From Paratinospora sagittata (taxonomy: Eukaryota; Streptophyta; Magnoliopsida; Ranunculales; Menispermaceae): 64,000 bases of DNA. Position 1 is the stretch's first letter, and every line of letters starts with the position of its first letter. The translations under genes were made by a program, and so were the position numbers. The stretch spans positions 20,939,438 through 21,003,437 of the forward strand of contig CM069598.1 in the NCBI GenBank assembly GCA_035771175.1. The letters are read 5' to 3'. Below are positions 36,039 to 46,870 of the stretch, in pieces. Below the pieces are notes generated by a model, which had not been told where the DNA came from, searched no databases, and saw only the letters and a program-made list of their open reading frames with translations.

Positions 36039-37457
36039 TGTAATACCCTGTATTTCACATAAAAAAAAAAAAAAAAAAAAAAATTACTATTTGAAATTTT
36101 TACTATTTGGGCAACGCCCGAACGTTCAGGCGCCTGCCAGAACGTTCAGGCGGCATGCCAGAACGTTCAGGCGCCTGCCAGAACGTTCAGGCGCCTGCCA
36201 GAACGTTCAGGCGCCATGCCAGAACGTTCAGGCGCCTGCCAGAACGTTCAGGCGCCTGCCAGAACGTTCAGGCGCCATGCCAGAACGTTCAGGCGCCTGC
36301 CAGAACGTTCAGGCGCCTGCCAGAACGTTCAGGCGCAAAAATCTCTATATAAGAAACCTCCTCATTTCTCATTTCTCACACCAAATCACCTTCTCTTGTG
36401 ATTTTCTTCTCCTTTCCACGCTTTCTAAGTTTTTAGTTTTTGAGACTCTCTAATCGAGACTCTCGGTGCGGTGCAACAAAATTCTGTCCGGAGGAAAGCG
36501 CCAGATCTGAAAGCGGTGCAACAAAGTTCTGTCCGGAGAAAAGCATCAAATCTGAAGGTGGGGAACGAAACATAGGTTTGCGTGTTTCATAACTTTTATT
36601 AAAGTTTACATTCAATTATTATTATGTCTACTATTCATTTACACTGCATTATATCAATAATGTTTATGACCTGAATGTCCTAACCTTGCACGTCGTGATA
36701 CCGACCCTAATAAGGATCACTAGACGATGCCAAAGTCAGTCTAAATGTCAAGAAAAGACCAGACCAGTAGACTAGACTAGTTCATGCATTGGCATCATAC
36801 ATATCACCACCTAGGGACGTATATGGTTTATGACTCATAGAATAGTTAGAAGCATTGCTCACTATTCATATTATTTCTCTGGAGAGGGACGTACATGTGA
36901 ACCTGGCTACGCCGGGGAGGGACATCAGTACGTGAATCCAGAGCATCGTTCCTGAGGAGGGACGTACAGTGAGAACCTGGCTTCGCCCGGGGAAGGACAC
37001 CAGTACGTGAACTCAGGCGATGTACGCTCATCAAACCATTAGTACGTGACGGTGTCATGCATACATACATATTGATTGATTATGATGCTTACATGTGTAT
37101 TTAAGATATTTGATATTGAAGTATGCTTTATTAATTGTTATACTCATGCACTATTTACCCACTGAGCGCGTTAAGCTCACTCCAATATTATCAAATCTTT
37201 CACAGGAAATTAGGGTGGACTGGGTGCAGGTTATGGGGCCCACATTTTGTACCCTTTGTATGAATCATTGGGGATTTTGGGAGTATGTTCCCTTGACCAT
37301 TTTATGTACAAAAGTATTCTGAATTATATGAAATCAGATTTGTACTGTGTACTGTATTTCCGCTGCGTACTCTGTTATTACCATTATGATTGTTCCAAAT
37401 GCACGCCCCGTCCGAGAGTGTACCGCCGGTTTAGGCGCGTCCGGGCGGGGTGTGACA
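36039..37457 (+). repeat. Element 2 5' LTR
   Basis: 1419 bp, TG...CA. It has an A run, an 11-unit GAACGTTC array (36119-36330), TATA at 36345-36353 and the R-U5 part. Compared with Element 1 LTRs it has an extra ~65 bp in U5 (36909-36978, a duplicated GGGACGTACA...ACCTGGCT block) and ~12 bp in R (near 36450). Confidence 0.95.
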
Positions 37458-37462
37458 TTTAA

Positions 37463-37474
37463 CGGTATCAGAGC
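37463..37474 (+). other. Element 2 primer-binding site
   Basis: CGGTATCAGAGC begins six bases after the LTR end. It matches the initiator-Met tRNA complement at 11 of 12 positions; the first base is C where T is standard. Confidence 0.75.
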
Positions 37475-37623
37475 GTACGGTCCACGGCCCGCCCAAGTCC
37501 ACCAAATTAGGGAAAGAAACTATAGTTGATTTAAAAATACATATAGTAACAATTTATTAGAAACTATATGTGTAGTTATTATTGAATATATGTATCTATA
37601 TACATTAGTGTATATGAGGTACG

Positions 37624-37626
<3 letters not shown>

Positions 37627-37660
<34 letters not shown>

Positions 37661-37755
37661 CGAAAAAATTTTTATTTTTCGAAAATTATTTATTCAAAAA
37701 AAAAAAAAAAAAAAAAAATTCGAAAAATTTTTATTTTTTGAAAATTATTTATTCG

Positions 37756-37786
<31 letters not shown>

Positions 37787-38000
37787 AAAAAAAAAAATTT
37801 CGAAAATTTTTTATTTTTCGAAAATTATTTATTCAAAAAAAAAAAAAAAAAAAAAATTTCAAAAAAATTTATTTTTCGAAAAATATTTATTCGAATATTC
37901 GAAAAAAAAAAAAAACACAAAAAATTTACTTTTCGAAAATTATTTATTCGAATATTCGGAAAAAAAAAAAAAAAAAAAAATTTTTTTTCGAAACTATATA
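37627..38000 (+). repeat. A-rich tandem repeats with TTCGAA-type hairpins in the leader
   Basis: About six units of ~55-75 bp, each a run of 13-35 A followed by TTCGAAAAA..., TTTTTATTTTTCGAAAA, and TTATTTATTC. The TTCGAAAAA and TTTTTCGAA parts can pair. Homopolymer lengths may be unreliable in any assembly. The long Lys/Phe-rich ORFs here are artefacts. Confidence 0.85.
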
Positions 38001-38015
38001 TGACATATATATACA

Positions 38016-38420
38016 TTTTAAATAGTTGATTTTTGAAAACTATATATAGTTATGAGTCGATATGTCTATACATGTGAATACGACATATATACATCTAACC
38101 GCCTAATGAAAGAAAATTTCATGATGGCATAAACATCAACAGAAAACTCGAAAATAATGTCTAGCAGACAAGACATAAATCTTAAAATAATTAAATATGT
38201 CTATACATTTATATGTAAATATGACATATATACACATTCCAAATAGTTAATTTTTGGACACTATATATAGTTATGATGAAATATGTCTATACATTCATAA
38301 GTGAATACGACATATATGCATCAAATCACTAATGAAGAAAATCTCATGCTGGCATAAACATCAACAGAACACTCGAAACAAATGTCTAGCAGACAAAGCA
38401 TAAATCTTAAAAATATTAGG
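38016..38420 (+). repeat. Direct duplication (~222-bp period) in the leader
   Basis: Copy 1 (about 38021-38190) and copy 2 (about 38242-38420) share ACTATATATAGTTATGA, GAATACGACATATAT, TGGCATAAACATCAACAGA and GTCTAGCAGACAA-ACATAAATCTTAAAA. Window positions 1-130 are the second copy in Element 1. Confidence 0.8.
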
Positions 38421-38470
38421 AATATATTTTGTGTCTTTCACACAAATTTATTTTCCTTTCAGCAAAAAGA

Positions 38471-40063
38471 ATGACCTCAAGGGAGGGAACATCTTCTACT
38501 AGCAGGGAACCAATTCCCACTAGACTAACGGAATTGTCGAAACGAGAGGTTGTGACTATGAGGAGCATCGACAATGGCGATCTCCGCCTCCGTCCAATCC
38601 TTCATGACAAACTCGCAGCACTGGATTGGTTAAATATAACCAAAGTCGAGGGTCAAGTCTCTTACAACTTGGTTCGATCCTTCTATGAAGCCATGAATCA
38701 CGTGGGACTTCACGGAGATGAGATCGGCCCTCACTTAGAGACAACACTCATGGGAACAACAATTCCTATCAACATCGAGATTATTGCTCGACTTTTAGAG
38801 ATTCCGATTGAGGCAATAATTATTGATCCACATGATCCCCAGGCAGTTGCAGCGATCGCCGAATCTAATGCACAACTGTTTAATTTCGTCGCCAAAGAGC
38901 CATACACTCAATCAACATACACCAACCTCCCAAACAATCATCTTAAGCCATCTCTTGTCGGCCTCGGAAAGATTGTATACGGCAACATCTTGCCAGAAAG
39001 GGGTACTAGGGGCACTATGTCAAGGGCCCAACTCCTTGTGTTGTATTGCATAGAGAAGAAAATAAAAGTGTCCCTACCACACATCATCATCCAACAAATG
39101 TTAAGGGTAATTCAAAACCCTTTAACAAAGGAATTCCTCGGTTACGGCGTCTTGATTATGAGGATACTTTCCGCGGCAAACGTTGACACTTTCGATGGAA
39201 CGTCAAAGCTGATCACTGAACCAGTTACCGCATCCTCTATCTTCAAGACATATGGCACAAGTGGAGGGGTAACTGACGAAGAGGTATTCGGCACGGCAAA
39301 CAGAACTGCCGAAAGAATGAGGGACACGCACGGGCGTTGCCTTCGCAAATGTCGACGCAAGATGCCTGTCAGAGACGGCCCAAATAATGATTCAAATCCC
39401 AATCCTACATCAAACCCAGCCCTGAATACTGATCCAATTGATCCACCACTTACTGACGAAGAATTATATGCCACACTAAATTCGCCACTACAAAGTCATG
39501 ATAGACAAGGTCCACAAGCACATCCACCAACTTGGAACGTACAAACTCAAGGCAACACTTCGTACCAAAGAGTTCCACCTTCTGCGGTACAGTATCAGCC
39601 CGTTCCACAAGTTGCTGTAAACCAACAACAACAGTACTGGGCCTCACCAAATCTTGGAGGGCCAAACATTCCAATGAGCCCATTGTTTCCAACTTTTTCA
39701 TCTCAAACAAACCAAATTATCCAAGGGGTTCCGGTTAGGGGATCCCCACACAATCAATACAACTATGTTCCCCCTATGAACCACCCATACAACCAATACT
39801 TTCCTCAAATGCCTATGGCCTACCCTTCACCTATGAGACAACCAACCTATCAACCACCAATGGGACAACCGACTAACCTACTTGAACGGTTAGATGAAAT
39901 GGCATCCAATATTGCTGCACTGAAAGAGAGCCACAATCTTGTATTAACTCGTTTGCCAAACCCCAACGCAGAGCGGGCAAACTCTCAACCTTCTGTTAGT
40001 AGTCATTCTGTACATAACAGTAGATCTCAAAGAAATGGTGGTAGGCAAGAACGTCAAAATTGA
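38471..40063 (+). CDS. Element 2 ORF1, Transposase_32-like protein, intact
   Basis: 530 residues from the ATG after the acceptor-like CAG. It is almost identical to Element 1 ORF1 through residue ~490, including the Transposase_32-like domain (about 45-255) and the Pro/Gln-rich low-complexity region. Its tail stays in the longer-conserved frame and ends in a Ser/Asn/Arg/Gln-rich basic segment (SRSQRNGGRQERQN), which could bind nucleic acid. It is the only long ORF in the element. An intact ORF1 in an element lacking gag-pol may mean a useful role in cis, or only that the deletion is young. The function is not known. Confidence 0.8.
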   Translation: MTSREGTSSTSREPIPTRLTELSKREVVTMRSIDNGDLRLRPILHDKLAALDWLNITKVEGQVSYNLVRSFYEAMNHVGLHGDEIGPHLETTLMGTTIPINIEIIARLLEIPIEAIIIDPHDPQAVAAIAESNAQLFNFVAKEPYTQSTYTNLPNNHLKPSLVGLGKIVYGNILPERGTRGTMSRAQLLVLYCIEKKIKVSLPHIIIQQMLRVIQNPLTKEFLGYGVLIMRILSAANVDTFDGTSKLITEPVTASSIFKTYGTSGGVTDEEVFGTANRTAERMRDTHGRCLRKCRRKMPVRDGPNNDSNPNPTSNPALNTDPIDPPLTDEELYATLNSPLQSHDRQGPQAHPPTWNVQTQGNTSYQRVPPSAVQYQPVPQVAVNQQQQYWASPNLGGPNIPMSPLFPTFSSQTNQIIQGVPVRGSPHNQYNYVPPMNHPYNQYFPQMPMAYPSPMRQPTYQPPMGQPTNLLERLDEMASNIAALKESHNLVLTRLPNPNAERANSQPSVSSHSVHNSRSQRNGGRQERQN

Positions 40064-40166
40064 TTACTGGCAATGTAATCAATACTTGAAAAGTAGATCT
40101 CAAACCGCCAACCCCATCACTACTTGACTTGCTTTCGAGGGCGAAATCCCTTTAAGGGGGGTAGAG
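40064..40166 (+). other. Deletion junction and polypurine tract of Element 2
   Basis: After AATGTAA (~40078) come ~20 bp not found at either Element 1 breakpoint, ending AGTAGATCTCAAA. That 13-mer also occurs 76 bp upstream at ~40020, suggesting template switching. The sequence then matches Element 1 from ~7441, ending in AAGGGGGGTAGAG before the LTR. Confidence 0.75.
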
Positions 40167-41689
40167 TGTAATACCCTGTATTTCACATAAAAAAAAAAAA
40201 AAAAAAAAAAAATTACTATTTGAAATTTTTACTATTTGGGCAACGCCCGAACGTTCAGGCGCCTGCCAGAACGTTCAGGCGGCATGCCAGAACGTTCAGG
40301 CGCCTGCCAGAACGTTCAGGCGCCTGCCAGAACGTTCAGGCGCCTGCCAGAACGTTCAGGCGCCATGCCAGAACGTTCAGGCGCCTGCCAGAACGTTCAG
40401 GCGCCATGCCAGAACGTTCAGGCGCCTGCCAGAACGTTCAGGCGGCATGCCAGAACGTTCAGGCGCCTGCCAGAACGTTCAGGCGGCATGCCAGAACGTT
40501 CAGGCGCCTGCCAGAACGTTCAGGCGCCATGCCAGAACGTTCAGGCGCCTGCCAGAACGTTCAGGCGCAAAAATCTCTATATAAGAAACCTCCTCATTTC
40601 TCATTTCTCACACCAAATCACCTTCTCTTGTGATTTTCTTCTCCTTTCCACGCTTTCTAAGTTTTTAGTTTTTGAGACTCTCTAATCGAGACTCTCGGTG
40701 CGGTGCAACAAAATTCTGTCCGGAGGAAAGCGCCAGATCTGAAAGCGGTGCAACAAAGTTCTGTCCGGAGAAAAGCATCAAATCTGAAGGTGGGGAACGA
40801 AACATAGGTTTGCGTGTTTCATAACTTTTATTAAAGTTTACATTCAATTATTATTATGTCTACTATTCATTTACACTGCATTATATCAATAATGTTTATG
40901 ACCTGAATGTCCTAACCTTGCACGTCGTGATACCGACCCTAATAAGGATCACTAGACGATGCCAAAGTCAGTCTAAATGTCAAGAAAAGACCAGACCAGT
41001 AGACTAGACTAGTTCATGCATTGGCATCATACATATCACCACCTAGGGACGTATATGGTTTATGACTCATAGAATAGTTAGAAGCATTGCTCACTATTCA
41101 TATTATTTCTCTGGAGAGGGACGTACATGTGAACCTGGCTACGCCGGGGAGGGACATCAGTACGTGAATCCAGAGCATCGTTCCTGAGGAGGGACGTACA
41201 GTGAGAACCTGGCTTCGCCCGGGGAAGGACACCAGTACGTGAACTCAGGCGATGTACGCTCATCAAACCATTAGTACGTGACGGTGTCATGCATACATAC
41301 ATATTGATTGATTATGATGCTTACATGTGTATTTAAGATATTTGATATTGAAGTATGCTTTATTAATTGTTATACTCATGCACTATTTACCCACTGAGCG
41401 CGTTAAGCTCACTCCAATATTATCAAATCTTTCACAGGAAATTAGGGTGGACTGGGTGCAGGTTATGGGGCCCACATTTTGTACCCTTTGTATGAATCAT
41501 TGGGGATTTTGGGAGTATGTTCCCTTGACCATTTTATGTACAAAAGTATTCTGAATTATATGAAATCAGATTTGTACTGTGTACTGTATTTCCGCTGCGT
41601 ACTCTGTTATTACCATTATGATTGTTCCAAATGCACGCCCCGTCCGAGAGTGTACCGCCGGTTTAGGCGCGTCCGGGCGGGGTGTGACA
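40167..41689 (+). repeat. Element 2 3' LTR
   Basis: 1523 bp. It is the same as the 5' LTR by eye except for 16 rather than 11 array units and a slightly different A-run length; five extra units account for the 104-bp length difference. TATA at 40577-40585. Confidence 0.95.
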
Positions 41690-41694
41690 ACTGG
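41690..41694 (+). repeat. Element 2 target-site duplication, right
   Basis: ACTGG, an exact copy of 36034-36038. Confidence 0.95.
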
Positions 41695-43053
41695 AATATA
41701 TATCAATTTTATTAAAAATCTAGAGCATTCCTAAAATTATTCTGTCCACATCAACACGTGTAAAATCACTCATTCTATCATTCTACTACCTTCAACAGGT
41801 ATTTTATTGAGTTTTTACACATTCGTGAAGGTCACTACAGTGAATTTTACTCACAAAAACCATATATTTAGTTACTGAAAATATCAAAGCATATCCAAAA
41901 ATCACAATCTTAGTATCAAAACTTCCGGAATTCAATTCTTTACAATTCTATGATCTCAAACCAGAGTTTAATTGGATTCTAATTTCATTTTATTCATTGG
42001 ATACAATCATAGTATTATTCATGTCGTCACTATTCATTAGAAACATGTAAATTTTTACTAAAATTGTCAAACGGTCTCCAAAAATCACGAACTTAGCATC
42101 GATGGACTCGTAACAGTGCATTCTACCATTCTATAGCCTTAAACTAGAGTTTCATCGGGTTTTAAATAATTCAAATGGTCTCCAATCAAAACTCTAAATT
42201 CCAACAAACTTTCAACGGCTATAAAAATTTCAAATGAACACATAAATTCAATCTAACCATATATTTAAGGTTCCTACAACCAAGGAAGTGTTTTCCAACC
42301 TTCTTAGCGGATTTTCATTCACGTTGGGTCAAAACCTCAATTTTTGAAAACCCCGTAAAACAGCTACCATAGCTAAATTTACTCCGCTAGAATCGTTACA
42401 TATGGCTTAGATAGTAATTTCACGAAGAAATAGAATGAAAATCACTTACCGCGAGTCCCAATTTCGCGCGAATCTCGCGTTTCTCCCTCTTTTTTCTCTC
42501 TTCCCTTCTTTCGTTCCGTTCGTTCTTCTCTCTATTTTTTTTTCTTTCTTTCATTCAGCAACTCAGTTCTTCTCTCTCTTCTTTTATTTTTATTTTTTAT
42601 TTTTTTGTTTGGACGTTGGTGAGAGAGATTGAGAGTAGAAATGACTTCTTTTGTTTTTATTTAAACATTTGAGAAAGTGTGAGATTAGACATGAGAGATG
42701 ATAATTTTATATACAAAAAGATCCAGTGCACCTCATGCTCAATAGTTAACCAACTCACCCCATCTTAATATTTAACTTTCATTCATTCAATCATATTATT
42801 CATTAATTCATTAAATCATACTACAATCCACATATTTAACCAACCTCATAAATTAATCAATTTAATTCAACTCCATTTTTACCTTGTAAGCACCCATATA
42901 GGATGATCCCATATCATCTTTATTTCATAATTTTATTTATTTACTAATCATACACGCGTATATTTGACTCATACGTATAAAATATGTGTATTATACATCT
43001 CGATATACGCATAATTCAACTTATGTATTTAATTAAAACTACGGGGTGTTACA
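41695..43053 (-). repeat. Element 3 5' LTR, 5' half
   Basis: Continues the LTR broken at 36038 and ends ACGGGGTGTTACA at 43053. It aligns with 29103-30224. Short ORFs in the CT-rich tract near 42435-42632 are chance. Confidence 0.85.
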
Positions 43054-43058
43054 ATATC

Positions 43059-43850
43059 AGCTCAATTTGGTTCGATTTTTTTGAAGTTTTGTTTGGATTT
43101 CAATTTGCATATTTAATAAACAGAACAATTTCATTTGGTTTTTACTTCGTAAGTTCAAAAATCAAAGTTAATCCAAACCGAATCAAACCTAGGGTGAATA
43201 TATAGATTCAAACCATCTTAACCTAAACTCCATTCTAACACACCTACACCTCCTCTTCTACTTCTTTCTTCTTTCTTCTTTTTCACGTTTTACTTGTGGA
43301 CTTTCTTTTTCTCCCACTTTTTTTTCTTCTTCTTCTTCTTCTTCTACAACTACTACTACTACTACTAATGTTTTTTTTTTTTTTTTTTTGTGGTTTTGCT
43401 GCTTCTTTGTATCTCTCTTCCTATGTTTCTTCTTCTTCATCAGCAATTTGGTTTTCACTTCTAATCTTTGGTTTCTACTTCTTAATTTCCAGCACAATGA
43501 GTTCATAATTTCCAACACAATGAGTTTTTCGGTTTCTTGAAATGGAGTTGGTGCTTTTAAAGTTCATCTGGGGTTTGTTTGGGGAAATTTGTTCTTGATT
43601 TCTGAGTTTGGGGATTTTATGTGAGTTAATTTTGAGGAAGTGCTTCAACTAGTTAATTTTACAAATGTGAACCAATCAATCCAAATCGAAGCAAATTGAT
43701 AAAGTTCGGTTTAGTTTAGTTTAGTTTAGTTTGTTGTTCAATTCGGTTTCAATTTTTTAATTATAAATTCGAAAAAGGTTAGATTCGAATTTGGTTTTTG
43801 GTGAAAATCGAATCAAACCGACCCATGCATAGCCCTAGCTAAAATAGGTT
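43059..43850. mobile_element. Possible non-autonomous DNA transposon with TTCGGTTT-type ends
   Basis: Both ends carry subterminal TTTGGTTCG/CGAATCAAACCGA motifs in inverted orientation, with additional CGGTTT copies and a TTTAG microrepeat (43712-43735). The middle has CTT and CTA microsatellites and a T run (43320-43390). I find no coding sequence and cannot fix the borders. Confidence 0.3.
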
Positions 43851-43921
43851 CTTGAGCTACCGATGAGTCTTTGGTTCTCACTCATTTTCGATCTTATTCA
43901 ATATTAATCTCTCTCTCTCTC

Positions 43922-43952
<31 letters not shown>

Positions 43953-44793
43953 TTCTCAACAATTACATTAGAACTCCATCACATTCAATTACAAGTTTTC
44001 AATTGCTATATAAGGTACAAGAACAATCTAGTTTTATGATTTTGCAAGAATATATATATATATATATATTAATGTTTTTAGCATGATATGCTTGAATAGT
44101 CTTAGATCATCTTATTTGAAACTCATCAATATTCTCCAACATTGGTACATAAGATTTTTTGTTGGAGCTACTAGTCATCTTACATCTGGTTCCAAACCTT
44201 GAGTGTTTTTTTTTTAGAAACATGAGATCTATAGGTTGATTGATTGTCATGACTTGCGAGCGCAAATTAAACAAGATTTCTTATGATATAAATCTAATCA
44301 ACGTCATGCATATTCATGTTAATTATGTGCTGTGATTTTTCTTGATCTCTGCATTTAGTGTTTTTCTTTTGGCTTTTGACTATAAAATTCTAAATTCATA
44401 GATTCTTCTTAGTTCACTATTATACCTTTATGATTTCGTTTCTAAAGTTCTCATGTAGTTGATACTTACCTTCACTTGTACTATATAATCGGTAAATTTG
44501 TGTGTGTAGTACATAGATTCTTCATTGTAATTTGTATATAGTCTTACATTAATTTTGGTATCATCACCATGATTTTATGCAATTATTTTATACTCAGCAT
44601 TTTATTTCAATTTTTGTTTTGGATCAAAATGATTTCGACATGTCTTTCGCTAATTTATATAGATAATCTGGTGGCTTCACATATAGTTTATCAACCATAT
44701 TGCTTTATATCAATTACCAATTGCACTCTGAGTTTATTTTTGGAATGTGGGTGTTATTTAACAGATGGATAAGAGTTGGATGTCTTAAATAAA
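43851..44793. other. AT-rich DNA with microsatellites
   Basis: CT/TA microsatellites at about 43910-43950 and 44050-44070. I see no gene. Confidence 0.5.
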
Positions 44794-44796
44794 TAA

Positions 44797-45321
44797 GGTT
44801 GCATTTGACATGAAATCTTAAAATAGTTTTCCAAGAATCTTAATACAATTTGATTTTTTTGTTTACTTTTCATTTTTTAAATGGGTTTGGTATTTTATTT
44901 TTAATCTGTTTTTAAAATTTTTGAAAACATTGAAAAATTGTTTGGTTCAAAGTTGTTTGAATTCAATTGTGATTTGCACTGACGTGAAAAGTGTTAAATA
45001 ACAAGACGTTTTAATTGTAAAATAAAAATAACATAACAAAATATTAATTTAATGTAGTCTTATCCTTTCGTTCAATGTGCCACATTTTACAATAACACAT
45101 GTTTACCCAATTGAGAGGAGGACATTGTTTTTCTTGAAAAATGTACACAAGAAAAAGCTAGAAAACGACTTCCATACATTTTCTTAAAACGGACTGTTTT
45201 TTAAATTTTATCCCCAAAATTGTTTTCACATCCTGTTGAACCAGACACGTTTTTTGCAACTTTTTCCACTTTCATTTTTAAATACTGAAATCTATATTTT
45301 AATTCGATACCAAACACAGCC
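44797..45321. mobile_element. Tourist/PIF-Harbinger-like MITE
   Basis: A ~525-bp AT-rich element with related ends: GGTTGCATTTGACATGAAAT on the left and, read inward from the right, GGCTGTGTTTGGTATCGAAT (about 13 of 20 matching). TAA flanks it at 44794-44796 and 45322-45324, the target size and sequence expected for PIF/Harbinger. There is no coding capacity. Confidence 0.5.
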
Positions 45322-45327
45322 TAAGCT

Positions 45328-46215
45328 TCGCAAGAGGTACTCTGATGGAGTTAAGGCATTTTTAAAGTTTGCACAATCTAATGCTAATAAAATCATAAGT
45401 CGGTGTCCTTATTGTGATTGTTAGAATACCCTAATTAATCATATTGAGGAGGTTGAGCTCATTTTTTTTTATGTATAAGATATTACAGTTGTACATACAT
45501 TGGAAAAATCATGGTAAGCCTATTAGAGGTGAGCATAATCATAATACAATTGAAAATGAGTTACATGATGCTACATAAATGGTTGATGATGAATAGTGTT
45601 TGATATATTTGACATTTTGGAAGATGTGCACAGTGGGGTGTTTATCACGACAAATATGCATGTTGAATATATGGAGCGTAATAGTGATGATAATGGTTGT
45701 TTAGATGATAAGGTATCCAACATTTACAAATGGCTTAAAAAGGTACAATGCAAATTGTACCCTAGTTATGAAAACCTCTCTACTTTATATTTCATTGTAA
45801 AGCTATTACACTTGAAGTAGATGAATCATTGAATAAATAAGTCATTGCTCCTTCAATTATTAGCTAAGGTGTTACCTAATGGTGCTAATATTTCTTCTTC
45901 ATACTATGAGGCTAAAAAAATGTTGCTTGAGTTAGGATGAGGGTACAAATCCATACATGCATGCAAGTATGATTGCCCATTATTCTAGAAAGATTATGAA
46001 ATGCAAAAAGATAAACAAAATGTGGTGGAATTAAATGGAAAAAGTAAAAAGATCCCACATAAGGTTTTTTGTTACCTTTTGTTAACTTTTGGGTTCATCC
46101 TGAAGGCGTGATGAGGCGTCCTGTAGATTCTAAACTATGGCAAGAGTTCGATACATTGCATCAATTGTCATACTTTGATTTTCCAAACCTGGTCATGTGC
46201 ACTATAATTGATAGT
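45328..46215 (+). pseudogene. CACTA (En/Spm) TNP2-type transposase remnant
   Basis: Pieces in shifting plus-strand frames match the family order. The transposase-associated N-terminal domain comes first (RYSDGVKAFLKFAQSNANKI with CPYC). A HWKNHGKP segment and a NTIENELHDAT segment follow. Then comes LLAKVLPNGANISSSYYEAK, GYKSIHACKYDCPLF, KSKKIPHKVFCYL, and RRPVDSKLWQEFD. Several stops and frame changes break it. The catalytic core downstream is absent, because unrelated repeat sequence begins near 46215. Confidence 0.75.
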
Positions 46216-46865
46216 GGTTAACCCAGGTGACCTAATCAGGGCATGAGTATATATCATTCCTGCTAATATCCTTACAATCAATAGGAGATTTTAAAGTATA
46301 ATGAAAATCTCAAGTCTAAGGACAACCTCACAATCCCTAGTCTTGCTATGCCTCAAATCCAAGTCATTTGAAACTAGTTGTCTCTATGATCATATTGATC
46401 CTACCATAGACTTTATTATATTCATGAAAATATCTCAACCAAGAATGTTTGTTACCTTGGCATTCTTAACCCTGCAAGCAACTTAAGACTAGACCTTTGT
46501 CAATGCTAACATGATCATATCACATAAAAACAAATCTAATGTCAATAACTTGTAGAATTGTATTGATTCAAATAACATCCATTACCATTATAATACTAAA
46601 CATGACTAAATCATTATTAATATTAATGCCAATGTAAATAACCATTACATAGATACCCATCAGACCATTTCTAATACCACTATGTCATTAATATAATTAT
46701 GTCTCTAAATTATTCCTACACCATCCATTAGATCTATTGCTACAAGCCCTTCAAACTGAAATCAGCTTAAAATGCACCATTATTTCCTGCAAGAGAACTG
46801 AAGGTGAGCTAATGCTCAATGGATCACCAATGACAATTGCTTAACTCTGACTTATTAATAGCAAA
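46215..46865 (-). repeat. Family X LTR-like repeat, copy 1, left part
   Basis: Diverged copy of 49725-50360 (GGGGCATGAGT, CCTAGTCTT-C, CCTGCAAGAGA, GAGCTAATGCTCA-TGGATCACC). It is interrupted by Element 6 and resumes at 53378. No genuine ORF. Confidence 0.65.
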
Positions 46866-46870
46866 ACATA
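46866..46870 (+). repeat. Element 6 target-site duplication, left
   Basis: ACATA, repeated at 53373-53377. Confidence 0.75.

Larger units (their letters stand above)
37619..38462 (+). other. Predicted leader intron of the Element 1/2 family
   Basis: ATGAG/GTACGT at 37614-37624 is a strong 5' splice-site match, and TTTTCCTTTCAG ending at 38462 is a strong acceptor nine bases before ORF1. The 844-bp interval is extremely AT-rich, as plant introns are, and holds the A-rich repeats and many ATGs that would otherwise precede ORF1. This is a prediction from sequence only. Confidence 0.5.
36039..41689 (+). mobile_element. Element 2: non-autonomous, internally deleted relative of Element 1
   Basis: Complete insertion bounded by ACTGG duplications: 5' LTR 36039-37457, primer site ~37463-37474, A-rich leader, ORF1 38471-40063, polypurine tract ending 40166, 3' LTR 40167-41689. 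Gag-pol is missing. The sequence follows Element 1 to the AATGTAA after ORF1 (~40078), has a ~20-bp filler, then resumes at the Element 1 equivalent of ~7440. The removed part is about 5.65 kb. The region shared with Element 1 internal DNA differs by about seven substitutions and one indel in 1.79 kb. Both LTRs look identical outside the array and A run, so insertion is recent. It must use proteins from a relative. Confidence 0.95.
29098..43058 (-). mobile_element. Element 3: decayed Ty3/gypsy retrotransposon, minus strand, split by Element 2
   Basis: On the minus strand the 5' LTR is 43053 to 34654 (interrupted by Element 2), the primer site and internal region are 34653 to 30225, and the 3' LTR starts at 30224. 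The LTR begins TGTAACACCCCGTAG and ends GTCGTGACA. The 3' LTR is cut off near 29103, keeping only ~1.1 kb. ATATC stands at 29098-29102 and again at 43054-43058, so this may be a target duplication, although part of the left copy could be LTR sequence. The coding region is decayed, with RT and integrase traces in the right order. Element 4 is its close sister. Confidence 0.85.

Noticed and set aside
37738..38025. Lys-rich ORF
   Set aside because: Produced by poly-A runs in the leader repeat.
43258..43518. Glu/Lys-rich and Leu-rich ORFs on opposite strands
   Set aside because: Translation of CTT/CTA microsatellites and a T run.
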